DNA from: JAYPHU01 sp038127535
GTDB taxonomy: Bacteria > Pseudomonadota > Alphaproteobacteria > Rhodospirillales > UBA2165
DNA: 64,000 nucleotides
Direction of reading: 5' to 3'
Assembly: GCA_038127535.1 (NCBI GenBank)
Contig: JAYPHU010000003.1
Location: 1-64,000 of the forward strand
Made by a program: the position numbers and the translations under genes
In this document: positions 63,186 through 64,000 of the stretch, piece after piece
How the letters are laid out: every line of letters starts with the position of its first letter
How positions within the stretch are numbered: the stretch's first letter is position 1
Notes under the pieces: generated by a model
What the model was told of the DNA's origin: nothing
What the model saw: only the letters and a program-made list of their open reading frames with translations
The model's database searches: none

Positions 63186-63434
63186 ATGCAGACCGACGCC
63201 CCCGTCAGCCCCGGCGTACAAGTCCTCAACATGACTAGCGGTAAAAACCTGACCATTCACGATGGCGGATGGATTTTACAGGCGGACTTCGTCGCTCTGG
63301 GCAGCGATCTTCTATTGGTAAGCAAAGGCGGCATGCAGGTCAGCACCTCTATTCATACCGGTCAGCGCACCGTGCTGGAATACCTGATCGATCCGTTTTT
63401 GGACGCCCGCGACCGGGCGCTGCAGGAACGCTAG
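63186..63434 (+). CDS. Chimeric scar ORF: adhesin start fused to HlyD-type adaptor end
   Basis: The 82-residue ORF has a CGGAGA ribosome site. Residues 1-45 (QVLNMTSGKNLTIHDGGW, then ADFVALGSDLLLVS) resemble the start of a large RTX/Bap-type adhesin, where the pattern xDFxxxGxDLLL is common. Residues 48-82 (GGMQVSTSIHTGQRTVLEYL then IDPFLDARDRALQER) match the C-terminus of type I secretion adaptors (HlyD/LapC). Together with the TolC-like gene upstream this looks like an in-frame deletion of the rest of the adhesin, the ABC exporter and most of the adaptor. It is probably non-functional. Confidence 0.6.
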   Translation: MQTDAPVSPGVQVLNMTSGKNLTIHDGGWILQADFVALGSDLLLVSKGGMQVSTSIHTGQRTVLEYLIDPFLDARDRALQER

Positions 63435-64000
63435 CTAGACGCCTTTGAATTCGGGCTTGCGCTTTTCCATGAAGGCGCGGCGGCCTTCTTTGTAATCCTC
63501 GCTGCCCGAGCACTTTTCCTGCCATGCCTCGCAGATCGCCGGGTCCCAGTCGCCATAGCTCTTGCTCACCTGGTTGACGGTCTCCTTGGCGGCCATGACC
63601 GATAGCGGCGCGTTATCGGCAATGGTTGCGGCGTAGTCGAGAACGAATGCCTCGATGTCATCCGCCGAGACAACGTGGTTCACCAGCCCGAGCCGGTGCG
63701 CGTTTGCGGCGTCATAACGGCGGGCGGTCATGAGAATTTCCTTGGCGGTGGACGGCCCCACCGCTTCCAGCACCCATCTTGTGAAATGGGAGCGGTAGGC
63801 GATCCCCAACCGCGCGGCCGGCACGGCAAAGACTGAGTCGTCCCGGCAAATGCGGAAATCGCAGCCGCAGGCGACGGCCACGCCGCCGCCCATGCAGAAC
63901 CCTTCGATCATGGCGATGGTCGCCTTCGGGCACTCCTTGATCGACGTGTACATGCCATTGGAGATGGATTCATATTCCTTGATGAGCTCGGGCGAGGACC
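63435..64000 (-). CDS. Enoyl-CoA hydratase/isomerase family protein, N-terminus outside window
   Basis: The frame is open to the right edge, so the methionine at 63953 is internal. The visible 188 or so residues show the crotonase fold: KECPKATIAMIEGFCMGGGV with the oxyanion-hole glycines, FRICRDDSVFAVPAARLGI and the C-terminal EGRRAFMEKRKPEFKG. It hydrates or isomerises acyl-CoA thioesters in fatty-acid or aromatic degradation. The upstream part, including the other oxyanion strand, is not visible. Confidence 0.87.
   Translation of the reverse strand, partial: SSPELIKEYESISNGMYTSIKECPKATIAMIEGFCMGGGVAVACGCDFRICRDDSVFAVPAARLGIAYRSHFTRWVLEAVGPSTAKEILMTARRYDAANAHRLGLVNHVVSADDIEAFVLDYAATIADNAPLSVMAAKETVNQVSKSYGDWDPAICEAWQEKCSGSEDYKEGRRAFMEKRKPEFKGV

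Overview
The window looks like chromosomal DNA of an alphaproteobacterium, probably of the Rhodospirillales type. The evidence is the high GC content, the protein families (TRAP and tripartite tricarboxylate transporters, malate synthase G, extradiol dioxygenases, ACMSD-like amidohydrolases) and the palindromic intergenic repeats. I see no rRNA, tRNA, CRISPR array, transposase or phage gene. A 100-base run of N at 19081-19180 marks a scaffold gap.

Layout. 1-3941: tail of a PDZ protease, release factor 3, an amidohydrolase, a 5'-truncated AsmA-like tail and a HIT protein. 3945-4150: relic of chemotaxis genes. 4151-9911: feruloyl-CoA synthase-like enzyme, secreted protein, FAD monooxygenase, gamma-resorcylate decarboxylase-like enzyme. 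10084-18884: TypA, a broken chemoreceptor, DUF1993 protein, MATE exporter, DksA-like protein, extradiol dioxygenase, amidohydrolase, an unlisted 56-residue membrane protein and a TSUP transporter. 18885-19552: repeats and the assembly gap. 19553-26541: malate synthase G, cation/proton antiporter, esterase and a broken YtkA/cytochrome c peroxidase fusion. 26609-33831: FAD monooxygenase, lipoprotein, amidase, beta-hydroxyacid dehydrogenase, DsbA-like, pirin and cupin proteins. 33884-34300: histidine kinase relic. 34319-41234: seven-gene minus-strand block (extradiol dioxygenase, hydrolase, Ldh-type dehydrogenase, TRAP transporter, quinone oxidoreductase). 41235-41823: repeats. 41824-54778: rhodanese, GrdB-like protein, amidohydrolase, MFS, enolase-superfamily enzyme, DMT, TPR protein, DoxX, second beta-hydroxyacid dehydrogenase, and an SDR/ThDP enzyme/hydrolase operon. 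54889-57607: gamma-glutamyltransferase and MetE-like protein. 58054-61317: tctCBA transporter. 61687-63434: TolC-like protein followed by a chimeric remnant of a type I secretion locus. 63435-64000: partial enoyl-CoA hydratase.

Two themes stand out. First, the window is rich in genes for taking up and degrading aromatic and organic acids: four amidohydrolase-2 proteins with complete metal sites, two paralogous class I extradiol dioxygenases with H-H-E triads, two flavin monooxygenases, an aryl-CoA ligase and two solute-binding-protein transporters. The block at 34319-41234 is the best candidate for an undescribed catabolic operon. Second, sensory and surface functions are decaying. The chemoreceptor has four stops, a frameshift and an internal deletion. 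Receiver, CheW and histidine kinase genes survive only as fragments. A type I adhesin secretion operon appears to have collapsed into an 82-codon in-frame fusion of the adhesin start and the HlyD adaptor end. Together this suggests a lineage losing motility and surface attachment while keeping a broad catabolic repertoire.

Functions are assigned from motifs and family knowledge read by eye. No database search was run, and substrates are inferred unless stated.
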